Below, piece after piece: positions 1 through 8,607 of a stretch of DNA of 34,494 nt. Source of the stretch: Halanaerobium salsuginis (GTDB lineage: Bacteria > Bacillota > Halanaerobiia > Halanaerobiales > Halanaerobiaceae); assembly GCF_900114545.1 (NCBI RefSeq), contig NZ_FOTI01000031.1, positions 1 to 34,494 on the forward strand. The letters are read 5' to 3'. Each line of letters opens with the position of its first letter. The first letter of the stretch is position 1. The notes beneath the pieces are model-generated. The model saw only the letters and a program-made list of their open reading frames with translations, was not told where the DNA came from and did no database searches. Made by a program: the position numbers and the translations under genes.

Positions 1-189
1 AAACTAGCTGGAGCAAACCATCCAGTTTTTACACCTCAGGCTCTGGAGGCAATTACCTTAAGATCGAGAGGACTGCCCAGATTAATTAACAATATTGCAG
101 TTGATTCACTGCTTTTAGGCTTTCAGCTTAAAGCAGAGCAGATAAACCAGGAAATTGTCTTCAAAGCCTGTGAAAAAGACACTTTTTAA
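1..189 (+). CDS. Transposon-associated AAA+ ATPase (ExeA/TniB/TnsC-like), C-terminal fragment
   Basis: An open frame enters from the left edge and ends at TAA 187-189, giving the last 62 residues. The segment RSRGLPRLINNIAVDSLL (residues 21-38 of the fragment) is the sensor-2 region (G-x-P-R-x-I-N) typical of ExeA-family ATPases that sit next to DDE transposases in Tn7- and Mu-like elements. In that family the ATPase activates the transposase and helps choose the target. The start, Walker A and Walker B lie outside the window. A putative transposon end follows directly, which supports a transposition role rather than general secretion. The family is a confident call; the exact element class is inferred. 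Confidence 0.75.
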   Translation, partial: KLAGANHPVFTPQALEAITLRSRGLPRLINNIAVDSLLLGFQLKAEQINQEIVFKACEKDTF

Positions 190-212
190 AGTGAAAAATA
201 TTTATCAGATTA

Positions 213-235
213 CAGGGGCTTTTTTTAAGTCCCTG
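213..235 (+). other. Hairpin downstream of the ATPase gene
   Basis: CAGGGGCTT (213-221) pairs with AAGTCCCTG (227-235), 9 bp with one G-T wobble, around a TTTTT loop. It lies 23 bp after the ATPase stop codon, where a terminator would be expected. No T-run follows on the + strand, so efficient intrinsic termination is doubtful. It may be a weak terminator or mRNA-end stabiliser. Confidence 0.4.
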
Positions 236-236
236 G

Positions 237-352
237 CTGATTTAATTTGCTAAACTATTTTACTTTTACTAATTTAATGTGAAAATCAAGCTGTATTTTT
301 AGCTATTTTATACTGATTTAAACTGATAAATTTTACTGGATTAAATTGCAAG
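237..352 (+). repeat. Four degenerate 17-bp repeats, putative transposase-binding sites
   Basis: Four related blocks start at 237 (CTGATTTAATTTGCTAA), 269 (CTAATTTAATGTGAAAA), 313 (CTGATTTAAACTGATAA) and 336 (CTGGATTAAATTGCAAG). They share roughly CTGATTTAAnnTGnnAA, all in the same orientation, with steps of 32, 44 and 23 bp towards the presumed transposon tip. Arrays of same-orientation transposase sites are a hallmark of Tn7-like and Mu-like ends. The AT-rich background makes chance similarity possible. Confidence 0.5.
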
Positions 353-358
353 ATGACA

Positions 359-493
359 GTACAACTGCCAAATGTTAGTGTGATGACTGAAATGGTAAAT
401 ATGATTGATGCCAGTCGGGCTTATGAAGCTAATATTCAGGCTATTTCTAATTATAAGAGTATGGCAAGTAGTGCACTTAATATTAGCAGTTAA
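359..493 (+). pseudogene. flgC: flgC, 3' remnant (proximal rod protein) cut by transposon
   Basis: Codons 359-490 give 44 residues beginning VQLPNVSVMTEMVNMI and containing the family signature SRAYEAN, followed by TAA 491-493. This is the conserved C-terminal coiled-coil end of FlgC, the proximal rod subunit. The frame meets TGA at 314-316, so the upstream part of flgC is missing. An ATG at 353 lies in frame but has no Shine-Dalgarno sequence. The remnant lies 17 bp before fliE, the usual flgB-flgC-fliE order. The N-terminal half of FlgC is presumably beyond the element to the left. Confidence 0.88.
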
Positions 494-510
494 GAGGAGG
501 TGAATTAGAA

Positions 511-816
511 ATGGAAATAGATCCAATCCAGTTGCAGACTCAATTTGCTAAATTTGACTTAGAAGATCAAACTCAATCAAACTCTCAACCAGTGGAAAAA
601 CCTTTTGCTGATTTTTTAAAAGAAAAATTAGGGGAAGTAAATAATCTGCAAAAAAATTCAGAAGCGATGACTGCTAGTTTTGCTGCTGGAGAAACAGATA
701 ATATTCATGATGTAATGATCGCTGCTGAAAAAGCCAAAATTGCAGTTAATTTAACAACTGCTGTCCAGAATAAAGTTATTGATGCTTATAATGAAATAAT
801 GCGTTTACAGGTATAG
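511..816 (+). CDS. fliE: Flagellar hook-basal body complex protein FliE
   Basis: FliE links the MS ring to the rod and is among the first substrates of the export gate. At 101 residues it has the family length. The C-terminal half (about residues 66-101, MIAAEKAKIAVNLTTAVQNK then VIDAYNEIMRLQV) is the conserved helical domain; the N-terminal half is variable and polar. The start ATG follows a strong AGAGGAGGTG Shine-Dalgarno (494-503). It is the first intact flagellar gene after the transposon, so its expression and that of everything downstream depends on read-through or a new promoter. Confidence 0.95.
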   Translation: MEIDPIQLQTQFAKFDLEDQTQSNSQPVEKPFADFLKEKLGEVNNLQKNSEAMTASFAAGETDNIHDVMIAAEKAKIAVNLTTAVQNKVIDAYNEIMRLQV

Positions 817-865
817 TATAAAAATATAAGTAAATTAAAATAGTTATTATGAAAGAGGTATAAAG

Positions 866-2407
866 ATGGCCGATTTTTTCATAAAATATCGGGAACAATT
901 ACAAGAAACATGGCAAAAACTAAATAAAAATATTCAAATTCTGATAATAGTTATTACAATTTTAATGGCTGGAGCTTTCGGCTATCTAATTTTCAGGGGA
1001 ACTTCTACAAATTATCAGCCGCTATTCACTAATTTGTCTACTGACGATACAGCTGCAATTGTTGATCGATTAGAAGAAAACAACATTGATTACCAATTAG
1101 CTGGTGAAGGCAATACAATTTTAGTTCCGAAAGATCAGATTTATCGCCTGCGTCTTGATATGGCTTCAGCAGGACTGCCTGACCAGGGAGTAGTCGGTTT
1201 TGAAATATTTGATAATAGTGAATTTGGAACAACTGAATTTGAAAGGAAGGTTAATTATTACCGTGCTCTGGGAGGAGAACTTAGCCGCTCTATTCAGTCA
1301 ATTTCTGGAATTGAGTTTGCCAGAGTACAAATAACTCCACCAGAAGAAAGCCTTTTCCTGGCCGAAGAAAAATCTGCAACAGCTTCTGTGATGGTTAAAC
1401 TGAAACCAGGTTTTAAAATGAATTTGCAGCAAGTTAAAGCTGTCCAGAATTTAGTTGCCAGCGGAGTTCAGGATTTACCATTAGAAGATGTAACAATTGT
1501 TGATACTGCCGGGAATTTGTTATCAGGTGATAAATCAGCTGATAATGATAATTGGACTGATCCAAAAAACTTTGCTTTGCAAAAACAATTTGAAAACTCA
1601 CTTGAAAATGATCTTAATTCCTTATTGTTAAAAGTTCTAGGACCCAATAATTTTGCAGTTCAAGTTAATGCTGAACTAAATTTTGATCAACGGCAGGCAG
1701 AAAATAAAACATATACACCTGTTACTGATGAGAGTGGAATAGTTCGTAGTCAAGAAGTAAGTACTGAAGTACAGCAAGATGGACCAGGAGCTGAAGGAGC
1801 TCCAGGTACAGACACCAATATTCCGCAATACCAGGCTCCAGGTGAAGAAAACAATACTACATACCAAAAAGAACACAGAATTACCAATTATGAAATAAAT
1901 GAGAGAATTGAAAAACAAGTTTATGCACCCGGAAGTGTAAGAAGATTATCTGTTTCAGTCATGGTAGCACAGGATACTGAGGAAGAAGTAGTTAACCAAA
2001 TTAGAGATGCAGTGGGGGCTGCTATTGGATTTGATGCTACCCGAGGAGATGTGCTAAATGTAACTGCAGTTAATTTTGATCGCTCACTTGAAGAAGCCGC
2101 TCAGGCTGCTATGCAGGCTCAGGCAGATGCTGCAAGAAGACGGATGTATATATATGCTGGTTTAATTATTTTAGTTCTTTTATTAACCTCTGCTCTTATT
2201 ATCTATTTATATCGTAAGAAACCTGCTCCAGCTGCAGAAGAAAATATTGATTTTACTGTTGAAGAAGATCAAGAAGAATTAGAATTATTTGAACCTAATC
2301 AAGAACAAAAAATGCAGGCACAGGTTAAAACAGAATTGGAAAATATGATTCATTCTGATCCAGAAAATGCTGCTAAATTAATCCGCAGCTGGCTTGGTGA
2401 TGAATAA
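866..2407 (+). CDS. fliF: Flagellar MS-ring protein FliF
   Basis: FliF forms the MS ring in the cytoplasmic membrane and is the platform for the export gate and the C ring. The 513 residues show the expected plan: a first membrane segment at about 23-44, periplasmic ring-building domains (motif LPDQGVVGFEIFD), a polar low-complexity stretch at about 300-335, a second membrane segment at about 427-448, and a cytoplasmic tail ending LIRSWLGDE, the FliG-binding helix. Start ATG follows GAAAGAGGT. It precedes fliG, its direct partner, by 21 bp. Confidence 0.97.
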   Translation: MADFFIKYREQLQETWQKLNKNIQILIIVITILMAGAFGYLIFRGTSTNYQPLFTNLSTDDTAAIVDRLEENNIDYQLAGEGNTILVPKDQIYRLRLDMASAGLPDQGVVGFEIFDNSEFGTTEFERKVNYYRALGGELSRSIQSISGIEFARVQITPPEESLFLAEEKSATASVMVKLKPGFKMNLQQVKAVQNLVASGVQDLPLEDVTIVDTAGNLLSGDKSADNDNWTDPKNFALQKQFENSLENDLNSLLLKVLGPNNFAVQVNAELNFDQRQAENKTYTPVTDESGIVRSQEVSTEVQQDGPGAEGAPGTDTNIPQYQAPGEENNTTYQKEHRITNYEINERIEKQVYAPGSVRRLSVSVMVAQDTEEEVVNQIRDAVGAAIGFDATRGDVLNVTAVNFDRSLEEAAQAAMQAQADAARRRMYIYAGLIILVLLLTSALIIYLYRKKPAPAAEENIDFTVEEDQEELELFEPNQEQKMQAQVKTELENMIHSDPENAAKLIRSWLGDE

Positions 2408-2428
2408 ATTTTGAAGGGGTTTTAGGAT

Positions 2429-3433
2429 ATGAAAGAAGAATTAACAGGAAAAGAAAAAGCGGCAATTTTGTTAATTTCACTTGGTCCAGATGTTTCTTCT
2501 GATATTTTTAAGCATCTAGATGATGAAGAAGTTGAAAAACTAACTTTAGAAATTGCCAATCAAAATAAAATTGAGCCTGAGTTAAAAAAACAGGTTCAGG
2601 AAGAATTTTTGCAGCTGCAAAAAGCAAATGATTACATTAATTCTGGTGGAATTAGCTATGCCAAAAAAATTCTGGAAAAGTCGTTTGGCAAAGAAAAAAC
2701 TAGAAATATAATTAATCGCTTAACTGCAACTTTACAGGTGCGACCCTTCGACTCAATTCGCAAATCAGATCCAGGTCAATTATTAAATTTTATTCAGGGA
2801 GAACATCCCCAGACAATTGCATTGATCCTGGCTTATGTTAATCCATCACAGGCATCTCAAGTTTTATCATCATTAGCTCCAGAAGTTCAAAGTGAGGTTG
2901 CTAAAAGAATAGCAGTTATGGACCGTACTTCACCTGAAATTATTAAAGAAGTGGAATCAGTACTTGAGAAAAAACTATCTTCAGTTGCTGCCAATGAATA
3001 TGCCAGTGCTGGTGGAGTTCAGGCAATTGTTGATGTATTAAATCAGGTTGATCGGGGAACTGAGAAGAATATACTGGATAAACTGGAAGAAGATGATCCA
3101 GAATTAGTAGAAGAGATTAAGAAAAGGATGTTTGTTTTCGAAGATATTATTCTACTTTCAGATCGGGCAGTTCAGCTTGTTTTACGTCAGGTTGAAACCC
3201 ATGATCTTGCTTTAGCTTTAAAAACTGCTAGTGAAGAAGTTGAACAGTTAATTACTGGGAATATGTCGAGTCGAGCTGCTGAAATGCTGCAGGAAGATAT
3301 TGAGTTTATGGGTCCAGTTAGAATTCGTGAAGTAGAAGATGCTCAGCAGAGAATTGTTAATGTTATTCGCCAGCTGGAAGAAAGTGGAGAAATTATTATT
3401 GCCAGAGGTGGGGAGAGTGAAGTAATTGTCTAG
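2429..3433 (+). CDS. fliG: Flagellar motor switch protein FliG
   Basis: FliG is the rotor protein that contacts MotA and transmits torque. The 334-residue length matches the family. Visible marks are the N-terminal FliF-binding domain starting LTGKEKAAILLISLGPDVSS, the middle-domain EHPQ motif at residues 125-128 (EHPQTIALILAYV), and the C-terminal charged torque helix region (SSRAAEMLQEDIEFMGPVR). The gene overlaps the next one, fliH, by 8 bp, suggesting translational coupling. Confidence 0.97.
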   Translation: MKEELTGKEKAAILLISLGPDVSSDIFKHLDDEEVEKLTLEIANQNKIEPELKKQVQEEFLQLQKANDYINSGGISYAKKILEKSFGKEKTRNIINRLTATLQVRPFDSIRKSDPGQLLNFIQGEHPQTIALILAYVNPSQASQVLSSLAPEVQSEVAKRIAVMDRTSPEIIKEVESVLEKKLSSVAANEYASAGGVQAIVDVLNQVDRGTEKNILDKLEEDDPELVEEIKKRMFVFEDIILLSDRAVQLVLRQVETHDLALALKTASEEVEQLITGNMSSRAAEMLQEDIEFMGPVRIREVEDAQQRIVNVIRQLEESGEIIIARGGESEVIV

Positions 3434-4169
3434 AGTAATCAAAGCTTCCCAGATTACAGGTAAATATAAAATAGAAGCCAGACAATCAACTAAAAAAAAT
3501 AAATCAAAACAGGAAGCTGCTGCAGTTGAGCAAAATGATCTAACTAAAAATAAGAAAAAAATTATTAAAGAAGCAGAGATACAATCAGAGCAGTTAATAA
3601 AAGAGGCAGAAGCTAAGGCTGCCGCAATTATTTCAGAAGCAGAAACTGAAAAAGAAAAATTAGAAGCAGAACAGGCAGAACTGCTGCAGCAATTGCAGAC
3701 AAAGGCTGAGGCAGAAGCTGCTCAAAAACTGGAAGAAGAAATAAATTCAGTTAGAGAAGATTTTCTGCAGACCACAGCTGAGTTCAAAGCAGAGGTTGAA
3801 AAAGAAAAATTAATAGTCAAAAAAAACATAGTTGATCTGGCTGTCAAAATTGCTAGTATAGTAATTGATGTCAAATTGGAAGATGAACCTGAAATTATTA
3901 ATAATATTATTTCTAAAATGCTTAATCAATTGGAAAATAATCAATCTAATATTGTAGTTAGAATTAATCCACAACTATTACCCTATCTCGAAAAAGATGA
4001 TTTTTATCAAAAAATTGATCAAAAAAACCTTGAATTTACGGCTGATTCTGACTTAAAAAAAGGAGATTGTGTAATTGAAAGCAATCTTGGTGGGAAAGAA
4101 GGCAGCCTGGCTCATAAGCTTGATTTAATTAAAAAGGAATTATTGAAAGAGGTAGAAAGTAATGCTTAA
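3426..4169 (+). CDS. fliH: Flagellar assembly protein FliH
   Basis: FliH is the stator-like partner of the export ATPase FliI in the cytoplasm. The N-terminus MSRVIKAS is characteristic. Residues about 38-125 are a long Ala/Glu/Lys-rich coiled coil, and the C-terminal third is the globular FliI-binding domain (NIVVRINPQLLPYLEKDD). The start is a TTG (3426-3428) that overlaps the fliG stop, with a purine-rich GGTGGGGAGAG just upstream inside fliG. The 247 residues are usual for Firmicutes. It overlaps fliI by 8 bp. Confidence 0.92.
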   Translation: MSRVIKASQITGKYKIEARQSTKKNKSKQEAAAVEQNDLTKNKKKIIKEAEIQSEQLIKEAEAKAAAIISEAETEKEKLEAEQAELLQQLQTKAEAEAAQKLEEEINSVREDFLQTTAEFKAEVEKEKLIVKKNIVDLAVKIASIVIDVKLEDEPEIINNIISKMLNQLENNQSNIVVRINPQLLPYLEKDDFYQKIDQKNLEFTADSDLKKGDCVIESNLGGKEGSLAHKLDLIKKELLKEVESNA

Positions 4170-5469
4170 TTTCGATATGGGCAAATTAGAATCAAAACTT
4201 AATGAAATTAATATGACAAGAAATTTTGGCCATATTAATCGGGTTATTGGTCTGGTTATTGAATCGATTGGTCCACAAGCTTCGATTGGAGAACTATGTT
4301 ATATCAAAACCGAAAAGGGTGATATTAAAGCTGAAGTAGTTGGCTTTGATGATAACAAAGTTTTGATGATGCCTATTGGTGAAATGGAAGGTATTAAGCC
4401 AGGTGCTAGAGTTGTTGCTACTGATCAAAAATTAAAAGTTAAAGTAGGTTCTGAACTTTTAGGTAAGATTGTAGACGGTAGTGGGGATGTAATTAATGCT
4501 AATAATTTAACTGGTTTAAGTGAAGTTGAGGTTAATCGCAAACCACCTGATCCACTGACACGGGAGAGAATTAAAGATCCTCTTTCATTAGGAGTCAGAT
4601 GTATTGATGGTTTTTTAACCTGTGGCAAAGGCCAGCGGCTTGGCATTTTTGCTGGTAGTGGAGTAGGTAAATCAACCTTGCTTGGTATGGCTGCTCGTAA
4701 TACTAACGCTGACATTAATGTAATTGCACTGGTAGGAGAGCGGGGACGTGAAGTTCGCGACTTTATTGAAAAAGATCTTGGGCAAGAAGGACTTGCTCGT
4801 TCTATAGTAGTTGTTGCTACTTCTGACCAGCCGGCTTTATTAAGAGTTAAGGCTGCAAATATTGCAACAGCAATTGCTGAGTTCTTTCGCGATCAGGGTG
4901 AAGATGTTTTGCTGATGATGGATTCGGTAACCAGGGTAGCTATGGCCTTAAGAGAAGTAGGATTAGCAATTGGCGAGCCACCTGCAACAAGAGGATATCC
5001 CCCTTCTGTATTTGCTGAATTACCAAAGCTCTTAGAGAGAACAGGTACTAATGATCGTGGTTCAATTACTGCGCTTTACACAGTTTTAGTCGAAGGAGAT
5101 GACTTTAATGAACCAGTTTCTGATACTGTAAGAGGTATTTTAGATGGTCATATTTCTCTTTCAAGAGAATTAGCTGAAGCCAGTCATTATCCAGCTGTAG
5201 ATGTTTTGAGCAGTGTTAGCCGGATAATGGATGATATAGTTAGTGAGGAACATGCTCAGGCAGCTGCTAAGTTGCAGCGATTAATTGCTACTTATAAACA
5301 GTCTGAAGACTTAATTAATATTGGAGCTTATGAAAAAGGCTCAAATCCTGAAGTTGATAAGGCTATTGCAAAGATAGATCAAATAAACAATTTCTTAACT
5401 CAAAGTACAAAAGAAAAAGTAAGTTATCAAGAAACAGTAGCTGAGTTAATACAAATTGCTGAAGCTTAA
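4162..5469 (+). CDS. fliI: Flagellum-specific export ATPase FliI
   Basis: FliI is the hexameric ATPase of the flagellar type III export system and is related to the F1 beta subunit. The 435 residues include Walker A GSGVGKST at about 165-172, the following GERGREVRDFIEKDL, the Walker B region DVLLMMDSVTRVAMALREVG near 248-267, and the family motif GEPPATRGYPPSVFAELP. All catalytic motifs look intact. Start ATG lies inside the end of fliH, implying coupled translation with its regulator. Confidence 0.97.
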   Translation: MLNFDMGKLESKLNEINMTRNFGHINRVIGLVIESIGPQASIGELCYIKTEKGDIKAEVVGFDDNKVLMMPIGEMEGIKPGARVVATDQKLKVKVGSELLGKIVDGSGDVINANNLTGLSEVEVNRKPPDPLTRERIKDPLSLGVRCIDGFLTCGKGQRLGIFAGSGVGKSTLLGMAARNTNADINVIALVGERGREVRDFIEKDLGQEGLARSIVVVATSDQPALLRVKAANIATAIAEFFRDQGEDVLLMMDSVTRVAMALREVGLAIGEPPATRGYPPSVFAELPKLLERTGTNDRGSITALYTVLVEGDDFNEPVSDTVRGILDGHISLSRELAEASHYPAVDVLSSVSRIMDDIVSEEHAQAAAKLQRLIATYKQSEDLINIGAYEKGSNPEVDKAIAKIDQINNFLTQSTKEKVSYQETVAELIQIAEA

Positions 5470-5495
5470 TTTTTATTTAAAGGAATGGTCTATTT

Positions 5496-5936
5496 ATGAA
5501 AGGATATAATTTCAAATTTGAAAAGATATTAAATTTACGGCTCCGGGAAGAAGAACAAGAAGAGGATAAGTATTTGCTTTTGCAAAAAGAGTTAAATGAT
5601 ATCAAAAGTAATATAGAAGAAATTGAAACTAAAAAAGAAAATGTTTTTCTGGAACTGCGTCAAAAAGATACTAAACTTAGTTCAATTATAACTTTGCGGA
5701 AATATTTGCAGAGATTAAGATTAAATAAAGAGCAGTTAATTGCCAGAAAAGAAGAAAAATCTACAGAATTGGCTCAGCAATTAGAAATATTAATGGAAAA
5801 GAAAAAAGAACGTAAAACTCTTGAAAAATTAAAAGAACGAGAAGTAGAAGAATTCATCAAAGAATTCTTAAAAGCTGAGCAGAAAGAACTTGATGAACTA
5901 GGCAGACATTATAGTATGGGTGGTAGATCAATTTGA
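5496..5936 (+). CDS. fliJ: Flagellar export protein FliJ
   Basis: FliJ is the coiled-coil central stalk of the export ATPase ring and a chaperone escort. The 146-residue product is almost wholly charged coiled coil (Glu, Lys, Leu, Gln), begins MKGYNFKFEKILNLRLREEE as in Firmicute FliJ, and has the usual family length. Assignment rests on this start, the length and the position directly after fliI. It overlaps the next gene by 4 bp. Confidence 0.9.
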   Translation: MKGYNFKFEKILNLRLREEEQEEDKYLLLQKELNDIKSNIEEIETKKENVFLELRQKDTKLSSIITLRKYLQRLRLNKEQLIARKEEKSTELAQQLEILMEKKKERKTLEKLKEREVEEFIKEFLKAEQKELDELGRHYSMGGRSI

Positions 5937-6472
5937 TAAAAAAGATTTTGTTTTTTTTAATAATATTCTTGCTTTTATTTGCTATGCTGAGCTGGTCATT
6001 TAATGCGCTTGGAATTATTGATATTAAAGCAACAGCTGTTCAGATTGTTAATCGAATACCTATCTTAAAAAATTATTTAACTACTCAATCAGAATTAACA
6101 GCTTTGCAAAACCAAGTTCAAGCCCTAAATGAGCAAGTAGCGGCTAAAGAGCAAGAAATTGCATCACTACAAACAGAAATTACTACTCTGCAGGAAGAGC
6201 TGCAAAGTAAAGATGACCAAATTGCTAGGCTTCAAAATGATTATGATAATTTAACTGATAATCAAGAGAGTAGAGAAGATAAGTTGACACAGGTAGCTAA
6301 TATATACCGTCAGATGGAAGCAAATTCAGCTGCTGCGGTAATCCAGGAGCTTGACCCTGATTATGCAGTTGAAGTTTTAAGAAGACTAAAAGAAAAAGAA
6401 GCAGCAGCTATTTTACAGGCTATGCCTCAGGATCAGGCTGCAGATTATATCAGCCGCCTGGGTTTAGAATAA
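5933..6472 (+). CDS. ylxF: YlxF/FlbB-like (MotE-type) membrane-anchored flagellar protein with MgtE-N-like C-terminus
   Basis: The 179-residue product has one N-terminal membrane segment (about 4-24), a coiled coil at about 54-115 rich in Gln and Leu, and a C-terminal MgtE-N-like repeat domain (AAAVIQELDPDYAVEVLRRL, then AAAILQAMPQDQAADYISRL). This is the architecture of YlxF of Bacillus, encoded between fliJ and fliK, and of FlbB/MotE chaperones of other phyla. In those relatives the domain sits outside the cytoplasmic membrane and assists stator or rod-hook parts. Start is TTG 5933, overlapping the fliJ stop. Precise function here is inferred. Confidence 0.8.
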   Translation: MIKKILFFLIIFLLLFAMLSWSFNALGIIDIKATAVQIVNRIPILKNYLTTQSELTALQNQVQALNEQVAAKEQEIASLQTEITTLQEELQSKDDQIARLQNDYDNLTDNQESREDKLTQVANIYRQMEANSAAAVIQELDPDYAVEVLRRLKEKEAAAILQAMPQDQAADYISRLGLE

Positions 6473-6508
6473 ATTAGGTAGTAAAATTATGAGAAAGGAG
6501 GTGAAAAA

Positions 6509-8113
6509 ATGGAGACAATGTCGAAAGTTAATATTTTTCAGATGAAGAGTAATTATGTTAAATCAAAAAGCAAAAATTTCTTGCCTGAAGATAAAGCTAA
6601 TTCTTCTTTTCAGTCTGTTTTGCAAGAATTACAAAATAAATCAGTTTCTACAAAAACACAGTTTAAAAATAAATCGAGTAGTAATAAGCTTGATGAGCAA
6701 CAATTTCTAAAAAAACTATCAAAAATATCGCAAAAAGATGAAAAGGAAGCTCCAGCTGAACTACTAGCTTTATTACAGTCTGGTAATCTAAGTTCTGAAC
6801 AAAGAAATTTAGTTGGTAAATTATTATTAAGCTTGCAGAATGGTAATTTAAAATTACAGGATATAAAAGCTGCTTTATTTGCTAATAAAGAGCTAGCTCA
6901 GGAAGCTTTACCAGTTTTTACAACTGGGTTAAATTCTGAAAATGTTGAACCAAAAACTGCTGAGAATGAATTGTTAATTGAATTAGAAAAATTAAATTCT
7001 GCTTTAGCTAACAATAATTTATCAGCGGCAGCTAAAAGCAACTTAGAATCTAAGCTAAAAGAAATTGTGCTTGCTCTAAATGAAAGTGATAGCCAGCAGC
7101 CATTTTTTACTGAGCAGGATTTAAACGCTCTTTTGCAGTCGAATAAACCTTTAGAGCAGATTGAATCACTGCTTGCTCAACTAAAAACTAATTTTTCTGC
7201 TAAGCAAGCTACTGATTATTTAGGTCCTCAATTGGAAAAAGCAGCTAATTTAGCAGCTGAACTAAATAATTCATTATTTAGTGGTCAGCAGCAGGAAGTT
7301 GAATCAACAGCTGAAGCTAGTTCAGCAATACTTGCTCAGCTCAAGGATTTAGTTGATTCTAAAGCTGCAGCTCAATCACCAAGTTCAGATCAGAAAAATA
7401 ATTTAACAGAACTGCTGACAAATAGAGATCTTTTGCAAAATATTAGCAGTGAACAAATGACTGCAAATAACAAACAAGATGCTAAAAGTTCTCTGAATGA
7501 TTTAGCAGCTAGAAATAGTGAATTGATTTTCAATTTTTCAGATTCTAAATCTCAGAGTGGTAATGCTGTTTTAACTGATTTAAAATCTGAACTTAAACAA
7601 CCGGATAATCTACAGCTCAAATCTCAAATTGTTGAGCAGTTTAACGGTCAATATTCTCCTGATAAAAATGAAATTCAGATTCAATTAAAACCGGCTTCAC
7701 TTGGTAAAATTGACATTGCTTTAAGTTATGATAATAACGAATTAACGGGAAAAATGTTAGTTGAGAGTCAGCTAGTTCGCTCTCAATTAGAAAATTCTCT
7801 GCATGACTTGAAAGCTGATTTAGCAAAACAGGGAATTAATATTCAACAGTTTAAAATTGAAACAGCTAAACCTGGACCACAACAGATAGAGAAACAGGAT
7901 CAATTTGCTTTCGAGGGTCAAGATGCAGCTTTTTCAGATTCAGAAACTGGTAGTAATCAGGAATATGAACAGCGGCATATTTTTCAGGGACAGTATTATA
8001 TTCAACAGGTTGGAGCTGGCTTAGATGATTCTGCTGATAATCTATTAATGCAGCAGCAGGAAATAATTAATCGGCTTGCTTTTAGTAATGAGGCAGTTAA
8101 TTTACTGGCTTAA
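6509..8113 (+). CDS. fliK: Flagellar hook-length control protein FliK
   Basis: FliK is a secreted ruler that sets hook length and triggers the export specificity switch through FlhB. The 534 residues consist of a long Ser/Asn/Gln/Ala-rich variable region and a compact C-terminal Flg_hook domain at about 385-450 (QIQLKPASLGKIDIALSYD, then LRSQLENSLHDL-like helix). A short Gln-rich tail follows. The start has a strong GAAAGGAGGTG Shine-Dalgarno. The low-complexity N-terminal part is normal for the family. It sits directly before flgD, its usual neighbour. Confidence 0.92.
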   Translation: METMSKVNIFQMKSNYVKSKSKNFLPEDKANSSFQSVLQELQNKSVSTKTQFKNKSSSNKLDEQQFLKKLSKISQKDEKEAPAELLALLQSGNLSSEQRNLVGKLLLSLQNGNLKLQDIKAALFANKELAQEALPVFTTGLNSENVEPKTAENELLIELEKLNSALANNNLSAAAKSNLESKLKEIVLALNESDSQQPFFTEQDLNALLQSNKPLEQIESLLAQLKTNFSAKQATDYLGPQLEKAANLAAELNNSLFSGQQQEVESTAEASSAILAQLKDLVDSKAAAQSPSSDQKNNLTELLTNRDLLQNISSEQMTANNKQDAKSSLNDLAARNSELIFNFSDSKSQSGNAVLTDLKSELKQPDNLQLKSQIVEQFNGQYSPDKNEIQIQLKPASLGKIDIALSYDNNELTGKMLVESQLVRSQLENSLHDLKADLAKQGINIQQFKIETAKPGPQQIEKQDQFAFEGQDAAFSDSETGSNQEYEQRHIFQGQYYIQQVGAGLDDSADNLLMQQQEIINRLAFSNEAVNLLA

Positions 8114-8131
8114 ACAAGGAGGTGTAAGTTT

Positions 8132-8593
8132 ATGCCCTATAGTAGTGCTGTGAACACAAATCAGGCAGTACAGGCAGCTCAACAGACAACTACTGCTACT
8201 ACAGGAGATAATAATGCGTTGGGACAGGATGCTTTTTTTAAATTATTAATTACCCAGCTGCAAAATCAGGATCCACTCAATCCAATGGAGGATCGAGAGT
8301 TTATTTCCCAGATGGCCCAGTTTACAAATTTAGAAAAAACAGAAAAAATGTATTCTCTACTTGAAGATAAGCTAAGTACTAATCGTGTAATTGACAATAG
8401 TAATTTAATTGGTAAAAAAATTACAGCTAATATTAATGGCATTGATATTAGTGGAACAGTAACAGGAATTAAATCTAATTCTGATGATGTAATTTTGGCT
8501 GTGCTCAAAAATGGTTCCGAAATTGAACTGAAAAATATTAATCAGGTAACTGAAGTTCCGCCTGAAGACCTAGCTGAAGAAAGTAATAGTTAA
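8132..8593 (+). CDS. flgD: Flagellar hook assembly scaffold FlgD
   Basis: FlgD caps the growing hook and is discarded when FlgK arrives. The 153-residue product carries the conserved block [20 protein letters not shown] at about 32-51, followed by [20 protein letters not shown], which defines the family. It has a short C-terminal beta domain (residues 95-145) and lacks the longer FlgD tail of enterobacteria, as is usual in Firmicutes. Start ATG follows AAGGAGGTG. Confidence 0.95.
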   Translation: MPYSSAVNTNQAVQAAQQTTTATTGDNNALGQDAFFKLLITQLQNQDPLNPMEDREFISQMAQFTNLEKTEKMYSLLEDKLSTNRVIDNSNLIGKKITANINGIDISGTVTGIKSNSDDVILAVLKNGSEIELKNINQVTEVPPEDLAEESNS

Positions 8594-8607
8594 AGAGGTG
8601 TTAGTTA

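Larger units (their letters stand above)
1..358. mobile_element. Right end of a Tn7/Mu-like transposon inserted in flgC
   Basis: The ATPase tail (1-189) is followed by about 170 bp of non-coding DNA that stops where the flgC reading frame resumes at codon GTA 359. The last bases, GATGACA (352-358), read outward-in as TGTCATC, so the element would have the TGT...ACA ends common in Tn7/Mu/Tn552 relatives. Four copies of a related motif fill 237-352, as expected of multiple transposase-binding sites. The flanking GTACA (359-363) is the predicted 5-bp target duplication, but the other end is outside the window. The boundary is inferred to within a few bases. Confidence 0.65.

Noticed and set aside
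247-275. Outward promoter in the transposon end (TTGCTA, 17 bp, TAATTT) that could drive fliE onward
   Set aside because: Both boxes match the consensus poorly in a very AT-rich region; not supported without transcript data.
353-493. Possible short gene beginning at ATG 353
   Set aside because: No Shine-Dalgarno is present, and the product is plainly only the tail of FlgC; treated as a pseudogene remnant.
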